Positions 48,138-60,900 are shown, numbered from the stretch's first letter. The stretch is 64,000 bases of DNA from Prunus persica (GCF_000346465.2 NC_034016.1:2619352-2683351); one strand, 5' to 3'. Numbers and translations: made by a program. The notes: generated by a model not told the origin, from the sequence alone.

Positions 48138-51100
48138 ATGTCATTTCGCAGTATAGTTCGTGATGTAAGGGATGGGTTTGGAAGTTTATCCAGACGGAGT
48201 TTTGAGGTGAGACTGCCTGGTCATCACAGGGGGAAATCACATGGTTCAGTCCATGAGCTGCACGACCCACCTCTGGTAATCCAGAATAGCCGTTGGGCTA
48301 GCCTACCTCCTGAACTACTACGTGATGTAATCAAAAGATTGGAGGCTAGTGAGAGTACTTGGCCTTCTCGCAAGCATGTTGTTGCCTGTGCTGCCGTATG
48401 CAGGTCATGGAGGGAAATGTGCAAAGAAATTGTCAGAAGTCCTGAATTCTCTGGGAAGATTACTTTCCCAGTCTCCTTGAAGCAGGTGAGAGCTTTGTGG
48501 TATTGTCTTCCTTATGAGAGGCACTTAATGAAAGGCAGAAGGTGCCCATTTATGTTTTAATTTCATTACCTGGGTTTTCTGTTTAAGTTAGTTATGCATG
48601 TGTTTATGCACTTAGATGCTCTCTTTTAACCATATTCATAATAGCCAGTAGCTGACACATGGTTGCCTTTCACAGCCAGGATCTCGGGATGGAACGATCC
48701 AGTGCTTTATCAAGAGGGACAAGTCTAATTTAACTTACCACCTTTTCCTTTGCCTTAGCCCTGGTAAAGTTCTCATTAGACTGTTTTGTTGGAACTAATG
48801 CTTTACCAAGTTAAATGTGAGATTTCAGGTTATGTGTTTTTGTTGGGATTTCACAATATAGTTATGATCAACTTACTAAAACATTTGTTGTGTTCAGCTT
48901 AGTTGAAATTTTTGTGTGTATTATTGCGAATAATATTGGTTTCTTGTTAATCAGTATTTAATTAACTCAACCTTTGGTCAATATACCATCATGTTTATCA
49001 GAATATGGCATGGAAACTAATTTGTAAATAATACTAACTGATCCATTGATCTGTGCTATGACCACGTAATCTTTAATAAGACCAATAATATATAGGCAAT
49101 ATCCATTTGGAACTTTCTATTGCTAAGAGCATCCTTTTGACAGTGGATGCTAAATCTAGGCACTATCAAGGCCATTTAGGACCTCGTCTGTTGTATGTGG
49201 AGTGCCTTCTATACCTTAGACAAATTATTCGTGTCCTAACATGGGTATATAATATCGTTGGTTAGACACTAAATGATTGTTTTGTAAAACTGATGCTGCT
49301 GATTGTGATGATCTAACCCTTCTCTTTAAAAACTGAAATTCTATTTTCAAATCACTCATAGTAGAGGACAGCATTGTGCAAAGTTGTAGAATTCCTGCTT
49401 CGATGAATGTAACCTGATTCAGTATCTTAGAGGAGTTGTTTGGCAAGCAGAGTATGGTTGATTTTACACAACCACTGGACTTGAGAAGTTCAAGTTAGTG
49501 AATGGACCATCAACATATATCAAGTTAACATCCTTCTTGAAGTGCAGTCCTCCTGATGCAGGACACATAGGACCTAAATCTATTAGTTTCCTAATGTATT
49601 TGTTAGTTTCCTAGTCTAGTTTTCCCAATTCTAGTAGGATCTCTACTTTTCCAGATTTCCAGATTTCTAGTTTTAAGTTTCCTATTTTATTTGGATTAGG
49701 ATTTCTGTTTAAGCAAGGGATTTTTATCCTATTATGTCTAGGTTTTAGTTTTCTATAAATAACCCCATGTCGTTCTTTAAAATTCAGATTTGAATGTTGA
49801 GTAAACCTTTTCCTAGAACTCTCTGATTTCGCCACTTTGATCTATATTTTCTTCTCCTCGACCTCCGATATTCTTCTTTGTTCTACTGTTTCTGCCCTTT
49901 GTCTCGTCTTTTCGACCTATATTTCTTCTCCTCGATCTCTTATATTCTTCTCTGTTCGATTGTTAAGTGATTAATTTAATACCTACGGGCTGTACTACAT
50001 CACCTCCACATAAAGAGGTAGAAAAATACATATAAAGAGAAGCATATAAGTTCAGCCCCTCCCTGCACCTTGCAAGTTAATGAGTAAGAAATGTCGATTG
50101 GAAGTTTGGAACTCAAGGTTTCCGACAATCAGAGCTCTGATACCATGTTAGTCAACCATTGGACCCCCAAAACTGAAGTTGTTAGAGAACTGACCAATAA
50201 TGTATATCAACCTACTGATATATCTAAGGGATACTTTCAGATCTGGCTATATAGGCTAGTTGGGTCAACTTAATTTCTTACTTTCGTTCTCTATGGATTC
50301 CAAACAACCCATTTGGTGTTTTGTATCCACTTATAACAACCTCCTCTTCTTGTGCTGTGTTTTTTTTTTTTCAGTCTGCTCTTGTACCATTTTCCGAGGA
50401 CTAGCGCATTCAAGGCTCTAGAGCGCAGCTAAGTCGGAGAGGCCTAGCCTTACCTGACTGACACGTTATCATTGGGTTCCATCAATCATGCTGTCCTGTA
50501 TCAGGGCATTTGGTTTCTGTTTGATAATAGAGGCAATTAGCAAGTGTTAAAGTTCTAAACTTTATTTTAATTCTGATTACCAGAATTTGGTTTAGCTAAG
50601 TTCTATTACTAATTGGTTGATTTGCTGTCTAAATATTATAAATAGTGTACATCTGTCAGTCTGTACTGCATAAGAATGATCATCTTCTCCCTATGTCAAG
50701 ATCATAGGGTTTGTATGTAGACCCTACTTAGCCTCAGTTATATAAAGGGATTGTATTGCAATAACTCATATAAAGAGGGGTTGTGTAATTTTAAATCGAC
50801 CTTGAACTTTATAGACAAACATATTGTGCAGAAAATAATTTACTTCATTTTCTAGCAAGCAATTTTCTGTTGATTGTTTTATTGCTTGCAAGTCTATTTT
50901 AGGATGTTCTGTTGATCAATTCCATGCCTTTGCAGCCTTACTTGTTGAAAATGGGAAATTTCTTCTTTCTGCCAAACGAACGCGCAGAACTACTTGCACA
51001 GAGTATGTGATCTCAATGGATGCTGATAACATATCAAGATCAAGCAACACCTACATTGGGAAATTGAGGTGATTCTTGTTGAACTTTCTTTTTCAGCTGT

Positions 51101-51757
51101 TCTATTCTATGCTGAAATTCATATGTTAGTAACTTCAGAAAGACAGCGAAATATGCAACTTAAGAACTTAAAAATGTGTCATTGTACAATTTTTTTCTTT
51201 TCTTTTCTGAAACTTAGTTACAAAACTGGGACTGGAATATTGAGCATGTTGAAAACTTCATTGCGCACACTTATGGATCAAGACTAAATTAAAAACATTT
51301 TTCTTGTCTTTTGCATCTGCTGTCCATTGGCCATGGATTAATAATATGAGGCAATGGGGATTTGTTATGGTGACTTTACATTCTTAGCCTTGGTTTTGCA
51401 GTAAACTCCTGCAAGAAGTATTTCTTTTGCAAATGATATTATTTTAAAGAAATTTAAGATGCATATTAATTGTTTTTTATACATATCAATTCCCTTTTCT
51501 TCTTCAAAAAAATCCAAGGATATTGGTGATATTGTGGGCTAGTATTGTACTTTTATGTGTTATCTCTCTATTTCAGTTGCTTTGGCTGCATTGGAATTTC
51601 CATTGCTATATCCTTAATTTGAACATGTATGAAATACTGACTTTATGAGGCATTATGACCATGGTTGAATAACTGGTGACAGTCCTTTTGTTATGAAGTG
51701 TTTTGGTACAAGGATATAAGATTATCTTCTATTTACTAATAATACACGTATGCGCGC

Positions 51758-51823
<66 letters not shown>

Positions 51824-52936
51824 TCACTCTCTCGCTCACTCACACATAGATATCTTTAATCAGTAGACTTTACATCCGTTGTAACACTTCTGAACCAACT
51901 TGTTCTGTCACTTTGCATGATGTCAGTGTCCGCAATTGTTGCTGCCTAAGTTCTCAAGGATGCATTCGTATAGTAGTGGTTCTTATATTTTTATTGCAAC
52001 TAATATTTTATTGTTGGCATGTTTTATTTATTAATTCTTAATTAGTAGCGAAGTTTGTTGACCTTTTAGCAGTTCATGCTTTTGGAAATGCAGCTAAACA
52101 AATCAATTTGCGGACATGCAATAATAATAATAATTGTATTAGGATATTACTTTCCCTTCATTTTTGTTATTGATGGGCCTGAAGCAGTTTCTATCTGGTT
52201 TGGTTTAACGTGCATCATTTTCAGGTCTAATTTTCTAGGCACCAAATTCATTATTTATGATACCCAGCCTCCCTACAACAGCGCTCAGCTTTACCCACCT
52301 GGCCAAAGCCGTCGGTTTTACTCTAAAAAGGTCTCTCCCAAGGTTCCTACTGGCAGCTACAACATTGCTCAGGTGACATATGAGCTAAATGTACTTGGCA
52401 CTAGGGGGCCACGCAGGATGCACTGCAACATGCACTCAATCCCTGCCGCATCCCTTGAGCCTGGTGGCATTGTCCCTGGCCAGCCTGAGCTTCTCCAGCG
52501 CTCCCTTGAGGACTCATTCCGGAGCATATCCTTCTCAAAATCAATTGATAATTCAACTGAGTTTAGCAGTGCTCGATTCTCTGATATTGTCGGGTCCCAT
52601 TATGAAGATGAAGGAAAAGAGAGACCATTGATTCTTCGGAACAAGGCACCGAGATGGCATGAACAGTTGCAGTGTTGGTGCCTTAACTTCCGTGGAAGGG
52701 TAACAGTTGCCTCTGTCAAGAACTTTCAGTTGATAGCAGCTACACAGTCAGTTGCTGGTGCACCGACACCCTCGCAACCACCGCAGCCAACCCAATCTGA
52801 CCATGACAAGATCATCCTTCAGTTTGGTAAAGTTGGCAAGGATATGTTTACCATGGATTACCGGTATCCTTTGTCTGCATTTCAGGCCTTTGCTATCTGC
52901 TTGAGCAGCTTTGACACCAAATTAGCATGTGAATAG
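48138..52936 (+). CDS. TLP: Tubby-like F-box protein, four coding exons
   Basis: Coding exons are 48138-48485, 48676-48763, 50936-51068 and 52225-52936; all junctions are GT..AG and the joined frame encodes 426 residues. The F-box spans about 52-107 ([18 protein letters not shown] ... [19 protein letters not shown]), the part that binds SKP1 in SCF ubiquitin ligases. The tubby domain runs from about 116 to the end and carries both family signatures, [14 protein letters not shown] (345-358) and [16 protein letters not shown] (411-426). The basic stretch AKRTRR (158-163) falls where tubby proteins bind phosphoinositides, so plasma-membrane tethering with stimulus-dependent release is expected by family knowledge. 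Family members act in ABA, stress and immune responses. The frame reading upstream of exon 4 from 52076 is intron read-through, not protein. No damage is seen despite a transposon in intron 2. Confidence 0.95.
49554..50002 (+). mobile_element. Solo LTR, 449 bp, in intron 2 of the tubby-like gene
   Basis: It begins TGATGCAGGACACATAGG and ends TACTACATCA, with TGATG/CATCA terminal inverted repeats. The perfect 5-bp target duplication CCTCC lies at 49549-49553 and 50003-50007. TATAAATAA at 49754-49762 would drive plus-strand transcription, the same direction as the host gene. No internal element sequence adjoins. It could belong to a short-LTR (TRIM-like) family. Confidence 0.85.
50040..50280 (-). 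mobile_element. Copia-like primer-site remnant in intron 2
   Basis: GCTCTGATACCA at about 50133-50144 is the reverse complement of the initiator-Met primer site used by Copia elements. It is followed by TGTTAGTCAACC, an LTR-like start in the plus direction. The rest of the LTR and the coding region are not recognisable, so only a fragment remains. Confidence 0.4.
51763..51818. repeat. (CA)28 microsatellite in intron 3 of the tubby-like gene
   Basis: Uninterrupted CA dinucleotides, followed by CTCACT-type degenerate units to about 51846. Confidence 0.97.
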
Positions 52937-53469
52937 AGGAGAGAAACTGTGGCAAGAAATAGAAAGTGTAGTTGGTAATTCTTTCTAGGCCTTTCATATA
53001 GATTGTGGTTGTTGTATGATTGTCACTGTTACAACTCATGCCAGACTGCATGTGCGGAACAAGAAAAGTGCACATCAGACGAGGGCCTCTCTCCCTCTGT
53101 TTTTTTTTTCAATTGTTTTTCTTTTTTCTTTCTATTTCCTCAATTCTCTATCTTTTGTTAAGACTATTGTTTTATTATATGCTTTGAAAATAAGAGTCTA
53201 GACTTGGTAGCATCAATCAAGCTAGGATTGGGTATGAGATGTGAGATATTCCAGATGGGGCTAAAAAAGTTGGGACCCTCGAAGCAGAAGGCGGAAGAGA
53301 AATTTTGTTTGTTTGTTGGTTTTTGGAACCGGATGGATCAATTGTGGCCCGCTGCTGTTTCCTATTCGTGCACCTGAGGCGCGCGGGGTCTTGATAAACA
53401 AACCATTGAGATCCGATGGTTAAACTTCAAACGAACGACAAATATTTAATTGTGATGGTTTTAATGGTA
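52937..53469. other. 3' flank of the tubby-like gene
   Basis: Presumed 3' UTR for the first 200-300 bases. No canonical AATAAA is obvious; an AAAATAAG near 53187 is a weak candidate. Nothing else recognised. Confidence 0.45.
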
Positions 53470-54251
53470 AAAAGAATTGAGAAATAGCTTAAAATGCCAC
53501 CTATTTTATAATTTTATGTGAAAATACCACCCTTTTTCAAAAATTTTAAAACTACCACCTATAAATACATCTTTATTATCGATTGATTGCACCTGTATCA
53601 CATTTTTAGAAATTTGGTTCTCTCTTAACTTGCTCAGTCCTTTTTTTATTTTTTTTTTCTCTCTCTCTCTCTGCTCTAGGGCAGATCTATCTCTCTCTTT
53701 GCTCTAGCGCAGATCTCTGTCTCTGTCTCTCTCTCTCTCTCTCTCATAGCTCTGTCTTGTTCTCTGTTCTGAATCACGAACCCCTTCCTTGACCCCATAT
53801 TTTGGGTATGTCTTTTGAATAGCTGCTTGCAACTTTGAAGCTCTACTGGATCGCCGACCTCGAATAGATAGTGTTGATGGTTATTTTCTTAATATCTGTT
53901 GGATTATGTGAAATTGGTTTTATTTTGATTGCTTGGGTTTCTGTTAAATTGGTTTTGGCTGTAATTGTTTTGGGTTAGGTTTTTTGAATCTTCCTGCTCA
54001 TCCATATGTGTTTTTTGTCAATTGCATTTAGATTGCTTTGGATATATGAATCTTGAAACTTTGGATTTTTCATTTGATGTAGTGGATTTGTATAGTGTGA
54101 TTGTGATGAATTATTGTTCACTGTTGTGTTATTGTTGTATTGCGGTTATATTGCTATTATATTGATGTTAAATTACTGTTATATTGCCATTGTATTACTT
54201 GATTATTATGGTTGTATTGTGTTAATAAAATAATTTTTTTCATGGTCAGAA

Positions 54252-54655
54252 ATGGAGACAATTGTTATTACGGTTTGCTACAATGAAAAATGTGTAACCT
54301 CAAAGAAGATGTGCAAATACGAAGGGGGTGACTCAAAAGGCTTAATAGTTCCATGAACTATCACATTTGCTGAACTGTTGGATCGTGCGCATCAGATTAG
54401 TAATACAAACAGCAGGGAAGAAAAAGTTTGCTTAAAGTTCTCAGTTTTGGTGGCATCAAATGAGTGGAAGCACATAAAGATGAGGACGATGATGATGTCA
54501 AATTTTTTATGAAGCGATCTAAAAGTGTAGCCTTGGTTCGTGGGATATTAGTGTTAGGGTCCGGTGGCGATTTATTTTGCATGTCTAAAATGCAATCTAA
54601 AATGGATGTTGTTCTGCTTAATCTTCATATATGTAATTCTTGTATTAATAATTGA
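54252..54655 (+). pseudogene. Decayed 5' end of a MULE transposase gene
   Basis: From the ATG at 54252 the frame reads METIVITVCYNEKCVTSKKM and then GDSKGLIVP before a stop at 54354-54356. The frame continues past the stop as TITFAELLDRAHQISNTNS. A shift near 54477 then moves the continuation, DEDDDDVKFFMKRSKSVAL, into another frame ending in a stop at about 54655. The text resembles the N-terminal, PB1-like leader of plant MULE transposases as I remember them. The catalytic MULE domain and SWIM zinc finger are missing. Confidence 0.5.
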
Positions 54656-54726
54656 CACAAATCAATCTTGTAATCATCCCATTATTAACTAGTAATGAGT
54701 TAAGATAAGTAAATGAAATGAAACAA
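54646..54726. repeat. Segment shared with the hAT element at 45241-45322
   Basis: Both copies start TAATAATTGACACAAAT and end AAGTAAATGAAATGAAACAA, and align along their length with about ten differences and a one-base length difference. Confidence 0.85.
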
Positions 54727-55782
54727 AACAAGAAACCCAAAATAAACACAAACAGCAATTTCTAGCACTCTTTTATCGCCACTATATCGCTACTGCATCA
54801 CCAAGGTATTGCCATTTCATTGCTGTTTAGACAAAAACGAATTATGCACTTTTTCTGTTTTTCAGTTTTGCCATATGTCCATTTTTTGACCTTTAAGTTT
54901 TCTACCCATTAAGCAAACTTTGTGTTCTATATATGATTGGATTAAGCACAGAAGAATGTAGAAAACTACATGGACCAAATGTCAAAATGGATACAAAAAA
55001 GAGTATAAGTCAGTGGAAATGAACACGTCGTTTCAAACAAGTAAACTGTTATACCTCCATAAAGAGCAAGTATGTTTATATATCGAGCAGTACGAAATAG
55101 TTGAACTTCACAATCTAAAGAATAAGTATGCTAACCATGATTGCAACTCGAAAACAAAACCCAAAGATGGAAACGGTTTATGTGCTATGTAAGGCAATTA
55201 GCCACCGCCACCGACTGTACAATATTACATTTCACCATGTACAACATGGCCGAAGACCCTGGAAATTATTTCACCTTACTACACAGAATACCTAAACCAA
55301 ATAGCTCTATCAAAATAGATGGATGACCATATAAAGCACCTCCAGCACAGCTTCGATTTCTGCATCTTCATATAAAGGATTTACTGACATAATTAAGGAG
55401 CACAGTGAATTCCCAAGTGATAAGTGAAAACTGAACTCAATTCACTGACATTATCATATTTACCTCATATATATGCCTCCCCCCTTAAAGCCTCAATCGC
55501 AAGCTTGAGCCGGTAATATGTGATCTTCGAAGGGTGCCTAATGTAGAGACTATAAATGAACACCTACAATTTCCCTTCTTTGGATGAAACAAAACAACAA
55601 ATAAACACAGAATCCAATTGCATAAATCGCCAAAACCATTAAAACCACAATGGAATGGGAATAAAACCATAATAAAATAGCAATAAAACAGCAATACGAT
55701 ACCAATAACAACAGTTTCAAACAAAGAACAAAGAACACACTCCTTCACTATTTCAAACAAGGAATCATCACAATCAAACAAT

Positions 55783-55975
55783 TTCAGAGAAACCCATAAA
55801 CCCTAAACTAAATTCAGAGAAACCCCTAAACTAATTTCATAGAAACTCATAAACCCTATACCAATTTCAGAGAAACCCCTAAACCAATTTCAGAGAAACC
55901 CCTAAACCCTAAACCAATTTCATAGAAACCATACACCCTAAACCAACTTCAAAGAAACCCCTAAACTCAAAGAAA
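55783..55975. repeat. CCCTAAA-containing minisatellite in the MULE right half
   Basis: Irregular units of about 25-40 bp built from 'aatttcagagaaacccctaa' and 'accctaaacc' variants. It resembles telomeric DNA only in the short CCCTAAA pieces, which are not in tandem perfect arrays. Confidence 0.75.
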
Positions 55976-56059
55976 GTGATGATGAACCATACCTTTTGGA
56001 TGTAAACAGTGGAGTTAAGCTTCGATGAATAGACATCGCTGAGGGAGGAAGACCACTGT

Positions 56060-56062
<3 letters not shown>

Positions 56063-56106
<44 letters not shown>
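56063..56106. repeat. (AG)n microsatellite in the MULE right terminal repeat
   Basis: About 22 AG units. The left terminal repeat has the inverted CT-rich counterpart near 53658-53745, less regular. Confidence 0.95.
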
Positions 56107-56107
<1 letters not shown>

Positions 56108-56737
56108 AAAGAGAGACACAGATCTGCACTAGAGAAAAGAGAGAGACAGAGAGCTGCGCTAGGAAGAGAGCAAAGAGAGAGACAGAGAGAGAAAAGGGGG
56201 CTGAGCAAGCTGAGAGAACCAAATTTCTGAAAATGTGATATGGGTGCAATCAGTGGACAATAAAGATGTATTTATAGGTGGTAGTTTTAAAATTTTTGGG
56301 GAGGAGTGGTATTTTCACAAAAAATTATAAAATGGGTGGTATTTTGAGCTATTTCCTAAAAGAATTCGACGATCCAAAAATCCCAAATTTCACCCCAAAC
56401 TCTATAAATATTAAATTCCAATCCATTTGTGAATTATTACTCACAAAATCAATTTCTTTATATTTCAGTGTCAAAGTTTCTTCAAATTTATTTTAATTTT
56501 CATTCTTCTTTTCATTTCCTTTGAATAGGGCTCCAAAACCATCCCGAAGAGGTTCCAATTGGAAGCACCAGGAAGATAAAACTCTACGTGGAGCTTGAAT
56601 TTCCATAAGTGAAAAAAAAAAAAAAACACACACACATTCTGCTTCAGTTTTCTTTATTAATGGTGAGCCCCGACCATAATCATACTCACACCCCTCATTC
56701 TGACAAAAATAAAAAAATAAAAAAAAAAAACAGCATC

Positions 56738-56850
56738 CGCAGCGTAGCGGACTTGATATGATACAAGTGATATTGGGGAGGAGAGATTTGAACACATAAC
56801 TTTGAGTGCAGGAGTAACTGCTTTTAACCACTTGAGTTACAAGTCTCTTA
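56738..56850 (-). mobile_element. tRNA-derived SINE candidate, same family as 37.7 kb
   Basis: On the minus strand the head reads GACTTGTAACTCAAGTGGTT, with a box A-like segment, and further on GTGTTCAAATCTC, a box B-like segment. It shares the head and the 'tcctcc' block with the SINE at 37703. The plus strand is A-rich just left of it (56703-56730), meaning a T-rich 3' end. CTGACAAA (56700) and CTGACGAA (56851) may be its decayed target duplication. Confidence 0.6.
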
Positions 56851-56858
56851 CTGACGAA

Positions 56859-57427
56859 CTTGACTATTATATTCATTACATCGACGGCGATCCCTTCACT
56901 CAAAGGCCCATAGAGAGAATGAAGAAGGTTGCGAAGACTGGAAATCATATGGGTGTTTTGATTTTCTGAGAAGATAAAGCTCTTTTCTCCTATGCTATAG
57001 CACATAACGTGTCTTATTACAATCAAGGTTATTGGTGCTAAATGGAAAAAAAAAGGTGAGGCCTATGCATTATGTAAGTTAATTATTCGATATTAAAGGG
57101 TTTAATAAATGTTATTCGAAATAATCATATAGGTCAAATTAATGGAAATCATATCTAAAGTTTAATTTGAAGCTAATTGAAAAGGGAGCTGGGAGTATCC
57201 ACAGACCAAAAAATCATCCTGTACTTTAGTTCAACAAATGAGTGATGAACCATAAAAAAAGAAAGAGAATATTTTTAAACCCAGATCATTACAAATAAAG
57301 GAAAAATCTCATAAAAAACATGATACACACAAGTTTATTTCGAAGATGTTGACTTCTTCTGAAACATACATAAAAGAAGGAAAAACAAAAAACACTCAAT
57401 GTCAGACACAAAGGAAGAAGAAGAGGG
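56859..57427. other. Gene-free AT-rich sequence
   Basis: No gene or boundary recognised up to the Copia element. Confidence 0.5.
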
Positions 57428-57887
57428 TGTTGGGAAAGATTGCGAAAAATCAAAGAGTCAATAAATAAATATGGCACTCCCAGAATCTGACTTCTCCTAG
57501 CTTTATGTAAATAAAATGGGCAAAAAATAACACTCTATCTTCCACTAAGAAAAATAATGAGAATACAATAATAATCTCACCAAACACCGGTGGCTAAACT
57601 CTCTCTTAGTTTTTCTCTCAAGAGGATTTTCTCTCTCACACAAGTGAGGTTTTCTTATCCCTCTAAACTCTCTATATTTTGATTTTCTAAATGATGATTT
57701 GAACTGAAAGAAGGCAGCTGCTTTTATAGCCAACGTTCCTAACAAATTGGTGGCCTTGCATGAGAGAGAGTTTTTCTCATTTTCTCTTCCGTTCGTTTTC
57801 TTCAAATTTTCCCGTTCTTTCTTTTATTTTATTTTAATATTTATTTTCCTTCTTTTTCTCTCCTCCACTAACGAGGGAAACCCATCA
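57428..57887 (-). repeat. Copia 3' LTR, complete (460 bp)
   Basis: TG...CA ends (TGTTGGGAAAG to AAACCCATCA). Minus-strand TATAAAAG lies at about 57722-57729. Confidence 0.92.
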
Positions 57888-57899
57888 ATCTCCCCCTCC
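57888..57899 (-). promoter_or_regulatory. Copia polypurine tract
   Basis: Minus strand GGAGGGGGAGAT abuts the LTR start, the expected plus-strand priming site. Confidence 0.85.
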
Positions 57900-57903
57900 T
57901 GAC

Positions 57904-60900
57904 TTAGGTGGAGGGCTCCGGCAATCCAGCCGCTCTTCTGCAAAATTCGTACTTGTCCTTAGGTAAGGACTTGGTCATCATATCTAAACTATTGTCATCA
58001 GTATGGATTTTCTGAAGCTGTAATTGCTTTGACTCCAACACATCACGTATCCAGTGATATCGCACATCAATGTGCTTCGACCTCGAGTGAAAACTCGAAT
58101 TCTTGCTCAAGTGGATCGCACTCTGACTATCGCAATGCAAAATGTATTTGTGCTGCTCTTGCCCTAATTCTTGTAGGAATCGCTTCATCCAGAGCATTTC
58201 TTTGCATGCTTCAGCAGCTGCAATAAACTCTGCCTGTGTAGTTGATAGAGCAACACATTTCTGTAACTTTGATTGCCACGAAACTGCTCCCTCTGAAAAT
58301 GTAATTAGGTATCCTGAAGTAGATTTTCTGGAATCAAGATCTCCTGCCATGTCTGCATCTGTGTAGCCAATCAATTCAGGTTTTCCACCTCCAAAGCACA
58401 AATTCATTTTGGAAGTACCCCTGAGATATCTGAGAATCCACTTCACAGCATTCCAATGCTCTCTGCCTGGTTTAGACAGGAATCTGCTTACAACCCCAAC
58501 TGCGTGCGGCAAATCATTGCATACATCAGACTACCAACAGCTGAGGTCCATAGCCATGTTTTCCTTTTCTTTCTCACACGTAGGACTCTGCTTTGAACTA
58601 AGCTTGAAGTGACTAGGAAATGGAGTAGAAACTGGTTTTGCTTTATCCATGTTAAACCGCTTTAGTATATTCTCGATATAACTTTCTTGTGATAACCTCA
58701 ACTTCCGATTTTTTCTATCACGGGATATACTTATACCGAGGATTCGTTTTGTGGGTCCTAAGTGTTTCATAGCAAAAGACTTGCTTAACTCTTTCTTCAG
58801 CTTGCTAATCTTATCATTGTTTTGTCCTACGATCAACATGTCATCGACATAGAGAAGAAGTATGATGAATTCACCATCATCAAATCTTTTCACAAATACA
58901 CAATGGTCTGAAGTAGTCCTTCGATATCTGTGTTCAATCATGAAGGAATCAAACTTCTTGTACCATTGTCGAGGTGCCTGCTTAAGTCCATATAAGCTCT
59001 TCTTCAACCGACATACCAAATCTTCTTTTCCTTTGACTTTGAATCCTTATGGCTGCTCTATGTAGATTTCTTCTTCAAGATGTCTGTGAAGAAAAGCTGT
59101 CTTCACATCTAGCTGTTCGATCTCGAGATTCGGGCTTGCAGCCAAACCGAGTACAACTTGTATGGATGACATCTTTACTACGGGTGAGAAAATCTCTTCA
59201 AAGTCAATTCCTTTCTTCTGACTGAAACCTTTCACAACTAGCCTTGCCTTAAACCTGAGCTTAGAGTTGTTTTCTTCCGTCTTCAGTCGATACGCCCATT
59301 TGTTCTTAAGTACTCTTCTACCTTTTGGTAGGTTCACTAGATCATATGTGTGGTTCTCTTGTAGAGATTGCATCTCTTCATGCGTGGCTTTCAACCACTC
59401 ATCTTGTTGATCATGAGTCAATGCTTCTTTATAGCATTTTGGTTCTCCCCCCTCTGTTAGGAGAATGTAATCATCTGGAGAATACCTACTCGGAGGTCTC
59501 CGTACCCTGGTCGATCTTCTTGGTTGGAATTCGGCCCCTGGCTCTTCATCGGCTTATGCTTCTAGCCCCTCATCAGCTACGTCATCTACTATACCATCAG
59601 TTGTATGATCATCACTCATGTCATCATCAACTGGTTCATTTATAATAAGATCACTAGCTGGATCATCAGTATCATTGAATTCATCTCGCCCGTCATTGTG
59701 CTCCAATGAAGAAGGAACTAGATCCAAGTTAGCTGGATATTCTCTAGGATTATCAAGTTTATCATCTCTTCGAATGTCTTCAATATTCTGATCTTCAAAG
59801 AAGACAACATCTCTACTTCTAATAATCTTTCTAGCTACAGGATATCATAACCTATAACCGAATTCTTCATTCCCATATCCCACGAAGATACATTCTTTTG
59901 ACTTCGCGTCGAGCTTGGATCTATCATCTTTAGGAATATGAACAAAAGCTCTACAACTAAAAAATTTCAGATGATTGTAGGAAACGTCTTTTCCCGACCA
60001 GAACTTGTTCAGGACATCACCATTCAAAGGTGCTGAAGAAGAAAGGTTGATTAGATCAGCCGCAGTCATCAAGGCTTCACCCTAAAGCTTTTGGGCAGCT
60101 TGGCATGAGATAACATTGTTCTTATTCTTTCAACAATTGTTTTGTTCATTCTCTCAGCTATGCCATTATGTTGAGGAGTCTTCGGAACAGATCGTTCATG
60201 CCTAATTCCATTACTTCTACATTAGTTTCTAAACGCCCCCATATATTATCCTCCGTTATCGGTACGAATACATTTCAAGCTTCTACCAGTCTCTCGTTCA
60301 ACGCTAGCATAAAATTGCTTGAAAACTTCATACACTTGATCTTTTGTTCTAAGTGTGTAAGCCCATACCTTCTTGGAATGATCGTCAATGAAGGTAACAA
60401 AATATCTTGCACCACCAAAAGTACTAGTGGTCATAGGACCACAAACATTAGAGTACACAATATCCAATACATTGGGTTTTCTTTGTGCATGACCATGTTG
60501 AAACGAAGTTCTATGCTGCTTTCTAGCCAAGCAATATGTGCATGATTTTAGAGGTATGCCTTTCTTCATCCCAATCAGTACCTCTCTTTTGGCTAGAATT
60601 TGCAGCCTTTTCTCGCTCATGTGATCAAGTCGTTTATGCCATAGCTCGATCGAGTCTTCTGCGAGAGCATTTACGTACCCATTACTAACTTTTGCATGTG
60701 TCATGTATAGGATGTTCTCCTTATTCCCTCGTGCTAGGACAACAGAGTTCTTGCTGAGTTTCCATTTCCCTTCAGCAAAGACATTGGCGTATCCTTCATC
60801 GTCAAGTAATCCAGTAGAGATTAGATTAAGATGCATGTCTAGAACATGCCTCACATCCTTGAGGACCAAGTGACAACTTGTGTTGGTTTCAAGGGAAATA

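Larger units (their letters stand above)
53479..56357 (+). mobile_element. MULE transposon, 2,879 bp, with long terminal inverted repeats
   Basis: The left end GAGAAATAGCTTAAAATGCC and the reverse complement of the right end AGGAAATAGCTCAAAATACC start arms that stay highly complementary for at least 160 bp and remain partly so further in. The perfect 9-bp target duplication AAAAGAATT at 53470-53478 and 56358-56366 is diagnostic for Mutator-like elements. Inside are a decayed transposase start, an 82-bp segment shared with the hAT element at 45.2 kb, CT/GA tracts and a CCCTAAA-rich minisatellite in the right half. It lacks a catalytic transposase domain, so it is non-autonomous. Confidence 0.9.

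Noticed and set aside
52076..52224. N-terminal extension of the last tubby exon
   Set aside because: These codons precede a good AG acceptor at 52223-52224 and the family protein continues exactly from there; it is intron.
55783..55975. Interstitial telomere
   Set aside because: CCCTAAA pieces are scattered within longer irregular units and not a tandem heptamer array.
55485..56249. Hydrophobic minus-strand frames in the MULE right half
   Set aside because: They arise from the terminal repeat, minisatellite and (AG)n tract and have no conserved domain.
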